DNA of 64,000 nt from Myxococcus dinghuensis (GTDB taxonomy: Bacteria > Myxococcota > Myxococcia > Myxococcales > Myxococcaceae). Of this stretch, positions 26,550 through 34,178 are shown piece after piece. The DNA is taken from positions 248,001 through 312,000 of the forward strand of contig NZ_JAKCFB010000002.1 in the NCBI RefSeq assembly GCF_024198235.1. The letters run 5' to 3'. Both the position numbers and the translations under genes were made by a program. How positions within the stretch are numbered: the stretch's first letter is position 1; each line of letters starts with the position of its first letter. The notes under the pieces are model-generated. The model was not told where the DNA came from, searched no databases, and saw nothing but the letters and a program-made list of their open reading frames with translations.

Positions 26550-27659
26550 ATGGAACACCGGCCGGCCACGCTCCCCTCCTTCTGGACCCTGCAGTTCGGA
26601 GGGTGGGGGCTGTACGCCGCGCTGCTCATCATCACCTTCATGCCCATCGTCGCGGCCGAGGGAGGCGAGCTCCGGTTGATGATGGCCAAGGGCGTGCGCG
26701 CGGGGTTCGGCCTCGGGCTCACCAGCCTCCTGCGCCTGGGCTACCGCCGCGCCTTCCCCGGCCCCATCAAGCGACAAGCGGCATGGTCGCTGGTCGGCGG
26801 CACCGTGTTCGGCCTCGTCTGGGCGCTCCTGGGCGAGGCGTGGGCCGCGTGGCTCTACGCGGGCACCTACCAGTGGGCACCGAAGCTGGTCCCCCGCTTC
26901 GCGCTCGAGTACGCCATCACCCTGACGGGCTGGAGCGCGCTCTACTTCGGAATCAAGCACGCGCGCGCCTGGCAGGAGGAGCGGGAGCGGGCGTTGCGCG
27001 CGGACGCGCTCGTCCAGGAGGCGCGGATCGCCTCGCTGCGCCACCAGATGCACCCCCACTTCCTGTTCAACGCGCTCAGCTCCCTTCGGGCCCTGATTGG
27101 CGAGGACCCCACCCGCGCCAGGAGGATGGTGACGGAGATGGCGGACTTCCTGCGCTTCTCGCTCCAGAAGGCGGACACGCCCCACGTCCCGCTGGAGGAG
27201 GAGCTCGCCATGGTGCGCAGCTACCTGAGCATCGAGTCGGTGCGCTTCGAGGAGAAGCTGGACGCGAGCCTGGACGTGGCACCGGGCCTGGAGCACCAGC
27301 GGGTCCCCGCCTTCCTCATCCAGCCCCTGGTGGACAACGCGGTGAAGCACGGCATGGCGTCCGGGGTGCTTCCGGTGCGGGTGCGGGTCAAGGCGCACCG
27401 GGAACACGGGTCGCTCCGGGTCCTCGTGTCCAACACGGGCCACTGGGCGCCCACGTTCCGGGAACCGGACCCTCGCGGCACGGGCACCGGCCTGCGCAAC
27501 GTGCGCGAGCGGCTGACGCAGTTGTTCGGAGCGCGGGCCCGACTGACGACCTCGGAGACGGAGGGCTGGGTCCACGTCCTCGTCGAGCTGCCCGCCGAGG
27601 CGCCATTCCATTTCGAGGAGAGCCATGACGACGCCCCAGCGCGCCCTGCTCGTGGATGA
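26550..27659 (+). CDS. LytS-type sensor histidine kinase
   Basis: The 369-residue protein has four predicted membrane segments in residues 10-150 (WGLYAALLIITFMPIV, AGFGLGLTSLLRLGY, LVGGTVFGLVWALLG, YAITLTGWSALYFGI). The His_kinase domain of the LytS/AlgZ family then follows: LRHQMHPHFLFNALSSLRAL holds the phospho-accepting His. The ATP-binding domain shows PLVDNAVKHGM (N box) and GTGTGLRNVRERL (G box). There is no extracytoplasmic sensor domain of note. The 3' end overlaps the response-regulator start by 35 nt, so the two are translationally linked partners. Confidence 0.92.
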   Translation: MEHRPATLPSFWTLQFGGWGLYAALLIITFMPIVAAEGGELRLMMAKGVRAGFGLGLTSLLRLGYRRAFPGPIKRQAAWSLVGGTVFGLVWALLGEAWAAWLYAGTYQWAPKLVPRFALEYAITLTGWSALYFGIKHARAWQEERERALRADALVQEARIASLRHQMHPHFLFNALSSLRALIGEDPTRARRMVTEMADFLRFSLQKADTPHVPLEEELAMVRSYLSIESVRFEEKLDASLDVAPGLEHQRVPAFLIQPLVDNAVKHGMASGVLPVRVRVKAHREHGSLRVLVSNTGHWAPTFREPDPRGTGTGLRNVRERLTQLFGARARLTTSETEGWVHVLVELPAEAPFHFEESHDDAPARPARG

Positions 27660-28368
27660 CGAACGCCTGTCCCGCGCCGAGCTGCGCGAGCTGCTCCTGC
27701 CGCACCCGTGGGTGAAGGTGGTGGGCGAGGCGGACAGCGTCGCGTCCGCGCTCGCGCGCATCGAGGAGCTCCGACCGACGCTCCTGTTCCTCGACGTGCA
27801 GATGCCGGGGGAGAGCGGCTTCGACCTGCTCGGTCGACTGCCCGAGTGCCCCTTCGCCGTCATCTTCGTGACGGCCTATGACGCCCACGCGCTGCGGGCC
27901 TTCGAGGTCAACGCGCTGGACTACCTGCTCAAGCCCGTGCACCCGGAGCGGCTCGCGCGCACGTTGGGTCGAATCACGCCCCGGGAGCCGGGCCGCGCAG
28001 AGCCGACACCGGGTCCCAGCCGGCAGAAGCTGGCCGAGGGAGACCTGCTCCTGCTGGAGGACGGCGCGAGGTCGCGCTTCGTGCGCGTGGAGCAGCTCGT
28101 CTGCGTGCGCGGCGCGGGGGACTACTCGGAGGTCGTCACCGTCGATGGCGCGTGCGTCCTGTCCCCCCGGCCGCTGAAGGACTGGGAAGCCCGGCTCCCG
28201 GAGCGGTCCTTCGCGCGCATCCACCGCTCGGCGCTCGTCAACCTCACCTTCGTCGAGCGCGTGGACCGCGGCCTGGGCGGAGGCGGCCACGTGTACCTTC
28301 GAGGCGTGGCCGTCCCCCTCCCGCTCAGCCGCCCCCACGCGGCCGCGCTGCGCGAGCGCTTCGGTTGA
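27625..28368 (+). CDS. LytTR-family response regulator
   Basis: The 247-residue product has a receiver domain (about 5-120) with the acidic pair VDDE, phospho-acceptor D in LLFLDVQMPG, T in VTAYDA and K in YLLKPVHP. A linker leads to a LytTR DNA-binding domain (about 145-245; VCVRGAGDYSEV, RSFARIHRSALVNL). LytTR regulators bind promoter direct repeats to control surface, fibre or peptidase genes. It begins inside the last codons of the LytS-type kinase, forming a cognate pair. Targets are unknown; the Tat-exported aminotransferase upstream is one candidate by position. Confidence 0.93.
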   Translation: MTTPQRALLVDDERLSRAELRELLLPHPWVKVVGEADSVASALARIEELRPTLLFLDVQMPGESGFDLLGRLPECPFAVIFVTAYDAHALRAFEVNALDYLLKPVHPERLARTLGRITPREPGRAEPTPGPSRQKLAEGDLLLLEDGARSRFVRVEQLVCVRGAGDYSEVVTVDGACVLSPRPLKDWEARLPERSFARIHRSALVNLTFVERVDRGLGGGGHVYLRGVAVPLPLSRPHAAALRERFG

Positions 28369-28384
28369 ACCGGGGCAGCGCGGC

Positions 28385-29263
28385 TCAGCGCCCCGAGGCC
28401 TGGGCGTCGACCGCGGCCAGCTCGCTCTTGTCGAGCTTCAGCTCGGCGCCCGCGAGGTTCTCCTCCAGGTGCTTCACGGACGAGGTGCCGGGGATGGGCA
28501 GCATCACCGGCGAGCGCGCCAGCAGCCAGGCGAGGGCGATCTGCGCGGGCGTCGACTGGTGCTTCTTCGCCACCGAGTCCAGGGGACTCCCGGGCTTCGC
28601 CAGCCCTCCCGTGGCCAGGGGGAACCAGGGGATGAAGCCCAGCTTCTCCCGTTCGCAGTAGTCGAGCACCTGCTCGTGCACGCGGTCGGTGAGGTTGTAG
28701 CGGTTCTGCACGGAGACGACGTCCACCACCTTCCGCGCCTGCTCGATCTCCGCCACCCCCACCTCCGACAAGCCGATGTGGCGGATCTTCCCCTCCTTCT
28801 GGAGGGCCTTCAGCTCGCCGAGCGACTCCTCCACGGGGACCTTCGGGTCGATGCGGTGGAGCTGGTACAGGTCGATGCGCTCCAGCTTCAGCCGCCGGAG
28901 CGACATCTCCAGCTCCTGGCGCAGGTACTTCGGCGCGGCCACGGGGAACCACTGGTTGGGCCCCGTGCGCACGAGCCCCGCCTTGGTCGCCACCACCACC
29001 CCCTTGGGATACGGGTGGAGCGCCTCCGCGATGATCTCCTCGCTGACGTAGGGGCCGTAGGAGTCCGCGGTGTCGATGAAGTCCACGCCCAACTCGACCG
29101 CGCGGCGCAGCACGCGCACGGCCTCCGCCCGGTCCTTGGGTGGCCCCCAGATTCCGGGGCCGGTGAGCTGCATGGCGCCATAGCCCAGGCGGTGGATGGG
29201 CAGGTCGCCGCCCAGCTTGAAGGTTCCACTCTTTTCGACGGGACGCGATGAGGTGCCGCTCAT
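28385..29263 (-). CDS. Aldo/keto reductase
   Basis: The 292-residue NADPH-dependent reductase starts at the ATG with CCAGGAGG upstream. It shows the (alpha/beta)8 family marks: GYGAMQLTG at the first strand, DFIDTADSYGPYVSEEII with catalytic D and Y, VVATKAG with catalytic K, RIDLYQLHRID with the His, and IPGTSSVKHLEEN for cofactor binding. The family reduces aldehydes and ketones; the closest type is the YajO/YhdN-like oxidoreductases of unknown physiological substrate. Cytoplasmic. Convergent with the LytTR gene, 16 nt between stops, and divergent from the serine hydrolase. Confidence 0.93.
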   Translation of the reverse strand: MSGTSSRPVEKSGTFKLGGDLPIHRLGYGAMQLTGPGIWGPPKDRAEAVRVLRRAVELGVDFIDTADSYGPYVSEEIIAEALHPYPKGVVVATKAGLVRTGPNQWFPVAAPKYLRQELEMSLRRLKLERIDLYQLHRIDPKVPVEESLGELKALQKEGKIRHIGLSEVGVAEIEQARKVVDVVSVQNRYNLTDRVHEQVLDYCEREKLGFIPWFPLATGGLAKPGSPLDSVAKKHQSTPAQIALAWLLARSPVMLPIPGTSSVKHLEENLAGAELKLDKSELAAVDAQASGR

Positions 29264-29414
29264 GACGTGAGTCCTCCTGGGACGAAAGGTGGGGCGTGTC
29301 CTAACGAGGGGCACCGCGTTTCGCGCGTCCTCACGCGGAGGGTCATCACGGCCCCGGCGCCAGCGGATATTCCCGGGAGCGCGACTTTTCACCGGGGACC
29401 GGGTTGAGGACGGG

Positions 29415-30530
29415 ATGACCACCCGCTCCCTGTTGCTGTCATTGACCTGTGTCCTCTGGTGTTCCTGTGCGCCCGCGCCCGTCGAGGACGCAAAGGCCCC
29501 CACCCCCACGACGTCTCCGGAGGAGCACGCGCTCTCTGCCGGGCTCGTGTTCCCCCAGGACGACGCGAGCTGGCCCACGGTGGACCCGGCCACCGCGGGC
29601 TGGGACGTGGCGAAGCTGAACGCGGCGTTGGACTTCGCGGGCTCGCGACAGACGCGGGGGCTCGTCATCCTCCAGGACGGCCGGCTCCTCGCGGAGCGCT
29701 ACTGGGCCGCGACCCCGAACTTCATGCGCGACATCGCCTCCGCGCAGAAGAGCGTCGTGTCGGTGCTGGTGGGAATCGCGGTGGACAAGCAGTTGCTCAC
29801 GCTGGACCAGTCCGTCACCAGCCTCCTCGGCGTGGGGTGGTCCAACACGGGCCCGCTGCTGGAGGCGCGCGTCACGCTCCGTCACCTGCTGACGATGACG
29901 AGCGGCCTGGACACGTCGCTCCAGTACGACGCGGCGCCGGGGACGAAGTGGCTCTACAACAACGACGCCTACCACCGCCTGCGGCTCGTCCTGGAGCGGC
30001 GCACGGGCCTGGACATCGACACGCTCTCCCGGGCGTGGCTCTTCCAACCGGTGGGAGCGACCCACAGCCAGTGGAGCCAGCGCGCGGACACGGACAGCAA
30101 GGGGCTGCCGCTGTGGGGGCTGGAGATGAACGCCCGGGACCTGGCGCGCTTCGGCCTGCTGACGCTGGCGAACGGCCTGTGGAACGGGACACGCGTCGCG
30201 CCGGCCACGTGGCTCGCCGCGGCGACGGCGCCCTCGCAATCCCTCAACCCCTCCTACGGCCGGCTGTTCTGGCTCAATGGCCAGCAGTTCGCGCTGATTC
30301 CGCCCCTGAGCGCGCGCATCGACGGCCCCCTCATCCCCAGCGCGCCCCAGGACCTGTTCGCGGCGCTGGGGAAGGATGACCAGAAGGTCTACGTGAGCCG
30401 CGCGCTCGGGCTCGTGGTGACGCGCATCGGCGCCCAGGCCGGGACCCGCACGGCGGAGACCCTCTCCGACTTCGACGAGGAGTTCTGGGTGAGGTTGATG
30501 GCCGCGCGCAACGCCTCGAACATTCCTTGA
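29415..30530 (+). CDS. Beta-lactamase-fold serine hydrolase, lipoprotein
   Basis: The 371-residue product starts with a lipoprotein signal (LLLSLTCVLWCSCAPAP; lipobox-like WCSC). The class C beta-lactamase/esterase fold carries S109-A-Q-K112 (SxxK) and Y181-N-N183 (YxN), the catalytic pair of the family. TLRHLLTMTSGL precedes the second motif. Members include esterases, D-aminopeptidases and carboxypeptidases; true beta-lactamases have extra features not seen here. It is probably a periplasmic or outer-membrane esterase/peptidase. The 3' end abuts the promoter of the ArsR gene. Confidence 0.87.
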   Translation: MTTRSLLLSLTCVLWCSCAPAPVEDAKAPTPTTSPEEHALSAGLVFPQDDASWPTVDPATAGWDVAKLNAALDFAGSRQTRGLVILQDGRLLAERYWAATPNFMRDIASAQKSVVSVLVGIAVDKQLLTLDQSVTSLLGVGWSNTGPLLEARVTLRHLLTMTSGLDTSLQYDAAPGTKWLYNNDAYHRLRLVLERRTGLDIDTLSRAWLFQPVGATHSQWSQRADTDSKGLPLWGLEMNARDLARFGLLTLANGLWNGTRVAPATWLAAATAPSQSLNPSYGRLFWLNGQQFALIPPLSARIDGPLIPSAPQDLFAALGKDDQKVYVSRALGLVVTRIGAQAGTRTAETLSDFDEEFWVRLMAARNASNIP

Positions 30531-30562
30531 CAGGAATATATCCAATCAGGAATATATCGGCC
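30522..30562 (+). promoter_or_regulatory. Candidate operator/promoter of the ArsR-type gene
   Basis: The sequence CAGGAATATATC occurs twice, at 30531-30542 and 30547-30558, a 16-bp spaced direct repeat. The first copy also forms an inverted repeat with ATTCCT at 30522-30527. A TTGACA hexamer at 30527-30532 is a perfect -35; possible AT-rich -10 sequences lie 17-20 nt on, inside the second repeat. These are typical marks of a self-repressed ArsR promoter. The ATG is only 5 nt further. Confidence 0.55.
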
Positions 30563-30904
30563 ATGTTCGAGACGTTCGCGGCGCTGGCCGAACCCAACCG
30601 TTTCCGCATCGTCGAGCTGCTGCGCTCCGGGGCTCGACCGGTGAGTGACATCGGTGAGCAGCTCCACCTCAATCAGCCCCAGGTCTCCAAGCACCTGAAG
30701 GTCTTGAAGGAGGCGGGGCTGGTCGAGGTGCAACCTCGTGCCCAGCAGCGGCTCTACGAACTGCGCGCGCAGCCGTTGCGCGAGCTGCACGAATGGTTGG
30801 AGCGCTATCGCCAGCTCTGGGACGCGCGCTTCGATGCAATGGACGAGCTCCTCGAGGAGCTCCAGCAGAAGGAGAAGCCCCATGGCCGAAAACCGAGGCA
30901 CTGA
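30563..30904 (+). CDS. ArsR-family transcriptional regulator
   Basis: The 113-residue protein has the winged-helix fold of the ArsR/SmtB family: LAEPNRFRIVELL, then GARPVSDIGEQLHLNQPQVSKHLKVLKEAGLVEV with the recognition helix, and a QQRLYEL wing. No metal-binding Cys motif (CVC or similar) is present. It resembles the metal-free subgroup commonly paired with SRPBCC/AHSA1 genes. The start ATG lies directly after a repeated AT-rich operator. Its reading frame overlaps the next gene by 23 nt. It probably represses its own operon. Confidence 0.9.
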   Translation: MFETFAALAEPNRFRIVELLRSGARPVSDIGEQLHLNQPQVSKHLKVLKEAGLVEVQPRAQQRLYELRAQPLRELHEWLERYRQLWDARFDAMDELLEELQQKEKPHGRKPRH

Positions 30905-31385
30905 GTTCCCCCTGCACGACACCGCCATGACGACGCCTTCGGATCGCGAAATCGTGCTCACCCGCACGTTCCGCGCGCCGCCCCGCCTCGTCTTCGAAGC
31001 CTGGACCCAGCCCGAGTTCGTCAAGCGTTGGTGGGCCCCGAAGTCCCGCTGCGTCGAAATCGTGGAGTGTCGCGCCGACGTCCAGGTGGGCGGCGCCTAT
31101 CGCTACGTGCTGCGCGCCGAGGGCAATGAAATCGGCTTCAACGGCAAGTACGTCGAAATCAACCGCTACACCCGGCTCGTCTACACGCAGATCTTCGAGC
31201 CCTTCCCCGACTCGCCCCTGCTCATCACCGTCACCTTCGAGGAGCACGAGGGCAAGACGCGCCTGCGCTCCCACGAGCTGTACCCGACGAAGGAGGCCCG
31301 CGACGCCACCATCGCCGCCGGCATGGAGCACGGCATGCGCGAGACGATGAACCAGCTCGACGACCTCGTCGCCTCGCTGCACTGA
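30882..31385 (+). CDS. SRPBCC/AHSA1-domain protein
   Basis: The 167-residue product belongs to the activator-of-Hsp90-ATPase-homolog-1 (START-like) superfamily. Marks are REIVLTRTFRAPPRLVFEAWT at the first strand, RWWAPKS, VGGAYRYV, GKYVEI, and VTFEEHEGKTRL. These folds bind hydrophobic ligands in a deep cavity; the ligand is unknown. Start is an ATG inside the ArsR gene with AGAAGGAGAAG upstream, so the pair is translationally coupled. This ArsR-AHSA1 pairing recurs widely in bacteria. Cytoplasmic. Confidence 0.88.
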   Translation: MAENRGTEFPLHDTAMTTPSDREIVLTRTFRAPPRLVFEAWTQPEFVKRWWAPKSRCVEIVECRADVQVGGAYRYVLRAEGNEIGFNGKYVEINRYTRLVYTQIFEPFPDSPLLITVTFEEHEGKTRLRSHELYPTKEARDATIAAGMEHGMRETMNQLDDLVASLH

Positions 31386-31472
31386 ATTCGTCCAAGCCCG
31401 CTCGAAGCGTCCTCGGTACACGTCAGCGCAGGCATCGCCATCCCGGCGCGTGCCGCACACCAGGACGCCCCC

Positions 31473-31976
31473 ATGCCCCATCCCATCCCCGTCCGTGACG
31501 TCCCGTCTCCAACGGGCAGGCCCCGCTCCGCCCATCCGGGGAGCGGCGGCCTCGTGACGCTCGCGCTGCTCACCCTCGTCGCCAGCGCGGGCTGCGCGCA
31601 TTCCGCCGCGACGTCCTCGAACCCCGACACCACGGACCCGACCATGGACACCTTCGTCATCCTCTTCCGCCAGAACCCCCACCCGCTGTCGGAGGCGGAC
31701 AAGGCGCTCCGCCAGGCGGAGGTCGCCACGTGGGCCCGGGCCCAGAACGCCGCGGGCCACGCGCTCGAGCCCCGCATCCTCGCGCCCGACGTGGCGCGCC
31801 CCGGCGGCCAATCACGCGTCGACGACGGCGCGTGGCCCGTCACGGCCCTGTTGTTCCTCCAGGCCCGGAGTCTCGAGGAGGCGGCCCAGGTCGCCGGCTC
31901 CCACCCCGCCACCCGGTTTGGTTCGGAGATCGAGGTCCGCCCCTGGGCCCCGCCCGCCGCCCCCGCGCCCCGCTGA
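31473..31976 (+). CDS. YCII-like domain lipoprotein
   Basis: The 167-residue product has a lipoprotein signal ending LVTLALLTLVASAGCAHS (lipobox SAGC) and a mature domain with TFVILFRQN, a helix with LSEADKALRQAEVATWARAQNAAGH, then WPVTALLFLQARSLEEAAQVAGSHP and SEIEVRPW. This order matches the dimeric alpha/beta YCII/DGPF fold. Such domains are usually cytoplasmic; secretion as a lipoprotein is unusual. A start at 31645 would give a cytoplasmic YCII protein without the leader. It follows the ArsR operon by 87 nt, possibly separately transcribed. Confidence 0.7.
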   Translation: MPHPIPVRDVPSPTGRPRSAHPGSGGLVTLALLTLVASAGCAHSAATSSNPDTTDPTMDTFVILFRQNPHPLSEADKALRQAEVATWARAQNAAGHALEPRILAPDVARPGGQSRVDDGAWPVTALLFLQARSLEEAAQVAGSHPATRFGSEIEVRPWAPPAAPAPR

Positions 31977-32212
31977 CGCCTCCTGGTACGTCGGTCGCGG
32001 GGCGGGCGGGCACCCGGAGAGCGGGCAGCCTCCTCGCCCCGGTCGCCACCTCCGACCCGTTTGCCTACCTTTCGGGGGATCCGGCGCGCCCGACGCAAGG
32101 CGCAGCACCCTGGCTTCTACCCGCGAGCACGCGCGCGTCTGGGCGGGGAGCTGGCGTGCTTGACCGGCTGGGGCCGGATTGCATCTCTGGCCCCGGAGGA
32201 TGTGAACCGCGA

Positions 32213-34171
32213 ATGTCCGCCCCCGAGTCATCGCCCCTGGGACTCGACCGAGCCCGGGTGGCGCACGCCCTGCGCCTGGCGCTCGCCGCCTGGCTCGCCT
32301 TCGTCATCGCCGTGCTGCTGCACGTGCCCAACCCGTACTGGGCCGCGATGCCCGTCTGGGTCGTCGCCCAGCCCTCGCGGGGGCTGATGCTGGAGCGAGG
32401 CTTCTACCGGGTCGTCGGGACGCTGCTGGGCGCGGGCCTGGGGCTCGCCATCCTGCACGCGGTGGACAACCCCTATCTCCAGTTGCTCGGCCTCGGCGGG
32501 GTGGTGGCGCTCGGCGCCGGCCTCACCCACGTGCTGCGAGGTGTCCAATCCTACGGCGCGATGATGGCGGGCATGACGGCGGCCATCGTCGTGCTGCCCT
32601 CGCTCTTCGCTCCCAGCCACTCGCTGGAGCTCGCGCTGGCCCGCATCGCGTGCACGCTGATTGGCGTCCTGGTCGTCACGCTCGTCACCGGCCTCTTCAC
32701 CCCGGAGGCACGACGCGAGGACTTCTATGGCCGCGTCCAGAAGCTCGCGAGCGAGGCCGTCACCTTCGCGGCGCGCAGCCTCGCGCCCCTCGCCCCCAAG
32801 GCGCTCGAGGACGTCGAGCGACGCATCCTCGTCGAGCTGAGCGACGTCGACGCCTCCTCCAGCCTCGTCTCCGCGGGCTCCATCGAGGGCTACCGTCGGC
32901 TGCGCCACGTCGAGGCGCTCGTCGCCGCGTCGCTCTCCGTGATGGCCGCCGCGAAGGCGGTGCAGGCCCGGGTGCGCAGGGGCGAGGCACCTCCCCCGGA
33001 ACTCGCCGCGACCCTCGCCACCCTGGCGGAGCGCCTCGCGACCGGAGCCCGACAGGCCCTCTCGTCACGCCTCGCCGAGGCGGGCGAAGGCCCCGAGCTG
33101 ACGCGCCTGCGCCAATCCGTCCAGGAGCTGGCGGACGCGGAGCGCGCCCTGTTCGGAGGCCACGCGCCCGGCGGCGAGCGTCCGCCGGGGGACGCACGCG
33201 CCCTGGCGCTCGCGCCCCATCGGGACTGGTCCCTGGCTCGACGCACGGCGCTCGTCGCGGGCCTGGCCACCCTCGTCGCGGGGAGCCTGGGCACGGCCTC
33301 GGGCCTCGCCCCCGTCGGTCTCGGCGCGTTGGGCATCTGCATCTTCTGCATCGTGCTCGGCTCCATGGCGATGCCACAGAAGGTCGCGCCCCTGCTGTTC
33401 CTCGGCGTGTGCACGGGCGTCCTGTTCGCGACGCTCTACCGCTTCCTCATCCAACCGCACCTCACGACCCCGCTGGCGCTGGCGCTCTCCGTGCTCCCCT
33501 TCCTGCTCCTCGGGGCGGTCGCGCGCACGGCGGCGCGCACGGCCCTCCCCGCCATCGACGGCAACATGTGCTTCCTGCTCGCGAGCCAGGCGGGGATGCC
33601 GGCCGCGGGCGCCAGCGCCATCCTCGGCGGGGGCGCGGCGCTGGTGCTGGCCGCGGGGCTCGTCAGCGCCGGCTTCGTCTTCCTGCCGCGAGACTCCGAA
33701 CGGCAGGCCCGGGGCGCCGCGCTGCGCGTGCGCGACGAGCTGGAGCGGCTGCTCACGCGGGGCAGCGCCGCCAACCTCCAGGCCTGGCAGGCCGACACCG
33801 CGCGCCAGCTCTTGCGGCTGCTGCAACACCTCGGGCGGGCCGGTCAGCTCGGCCGCGAAGGGCTGGACGGCCTGCTCGCGACGCTCAACCTGGGCGACGC
33901 CATCACCCGGCTTCGCACGCTCGCCACCTCCGCGGCCCTGGCCCCTGGACCAAGACACGCCACGGAGGAGGCCCTGCGGACGCTCGCGCGGCTCGCCCGC
34001 GAGCCCGAGCGTGTCGCCGCGGAGCTGTCCGCCCTCGTCGCCCACACGGAAGCGGGCCCGGCGCGACGGGCCATCGAGGCGGCCACGGACGCGCTCGCGG
34101 AGAGCCAGGGCCTGCTGACCTCGACGGGGCTCACCGCGAAGCCGGGGCCCCGCGCCCTGGCCAGGGCCTGA
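32213..34171 (+). CDS. FUSC-family inner-membrane transporter (aromatic acid exporter/AaeB-like)
   Basis: The 652-residue membrane protein has two similar halves, the pattern of the FUSC family. The N-terminal half has about five or six hydrophobic segments with the PNPYWAAMPVWVVAQPSRG motif (residues about 36-55), then a helical cytoplasmic domain (residues 170-330). The second half has another six segments (LVAGLATLVAGSLGTASG, LGALGICIFCIVLGSM, and more), then a helical tail. FUSC proteins export fusaric acid, p-hydroxybenzoate and similar aromatic acids, often with a membrane-fusion protein; none is encoded nearby. The start is the ATG after CCGGAGGATG. The convergent aminopeptidase stop is 8 nt away. 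Confidence 0.85.
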   Translation: MSAPESSPLGLDRARVAHALRLALAAWLAFVIAVLLHVPNPYWAAMPVWVVAQPSRGLMLERGFYRVVGTLLGAGLGLAILHAVDNPYLQLLGLGGVVALGAGLTHVLRGVQSYGAMMAGMTAAIVVLPSLFAPSHSLELALARIACTLIGVLVVTLVTGLFTPEARREDFYGRVQKLASEAVTFAARSLAPLAPKALEDVERRILVELSDVDASSSLVSAGSIEGYRRLRHVEALVAASLSVMAAAKAVQARVRRGEAPPPELAATLATLAERLATGARQALSSRLAEAGEGPELTRLRQSVQELADAERALFGGHAPGGERPPGDARALALAPHRDWSLARRTALVAGLATLVAGSLGTASGLAPVGLGALGICIFCIVLGSMAMPQKVAPLLFLGVCTGVLFATLYRFLIQPHLTTPLALALSVLPFLLLGAVARTAARTALPAIDGNMCFLLASQAGMPAAGASAILGGGAALVLAAGLVSAGFVFLPRDSERQARGAALRVRDELERLLTRGSAANLQAWQADTARQLLRLLQHLGRAGQLGREGLDGLLATLNLGDAITRLRTLATSAALAPGPRHATEEALRTLARLAREPERVAAELSALVAHTEAGPARRAIEAATDALAESQGLLTSTGLTAKPGPRALARA

Positions 34172-34178
34172 CGGGAGG

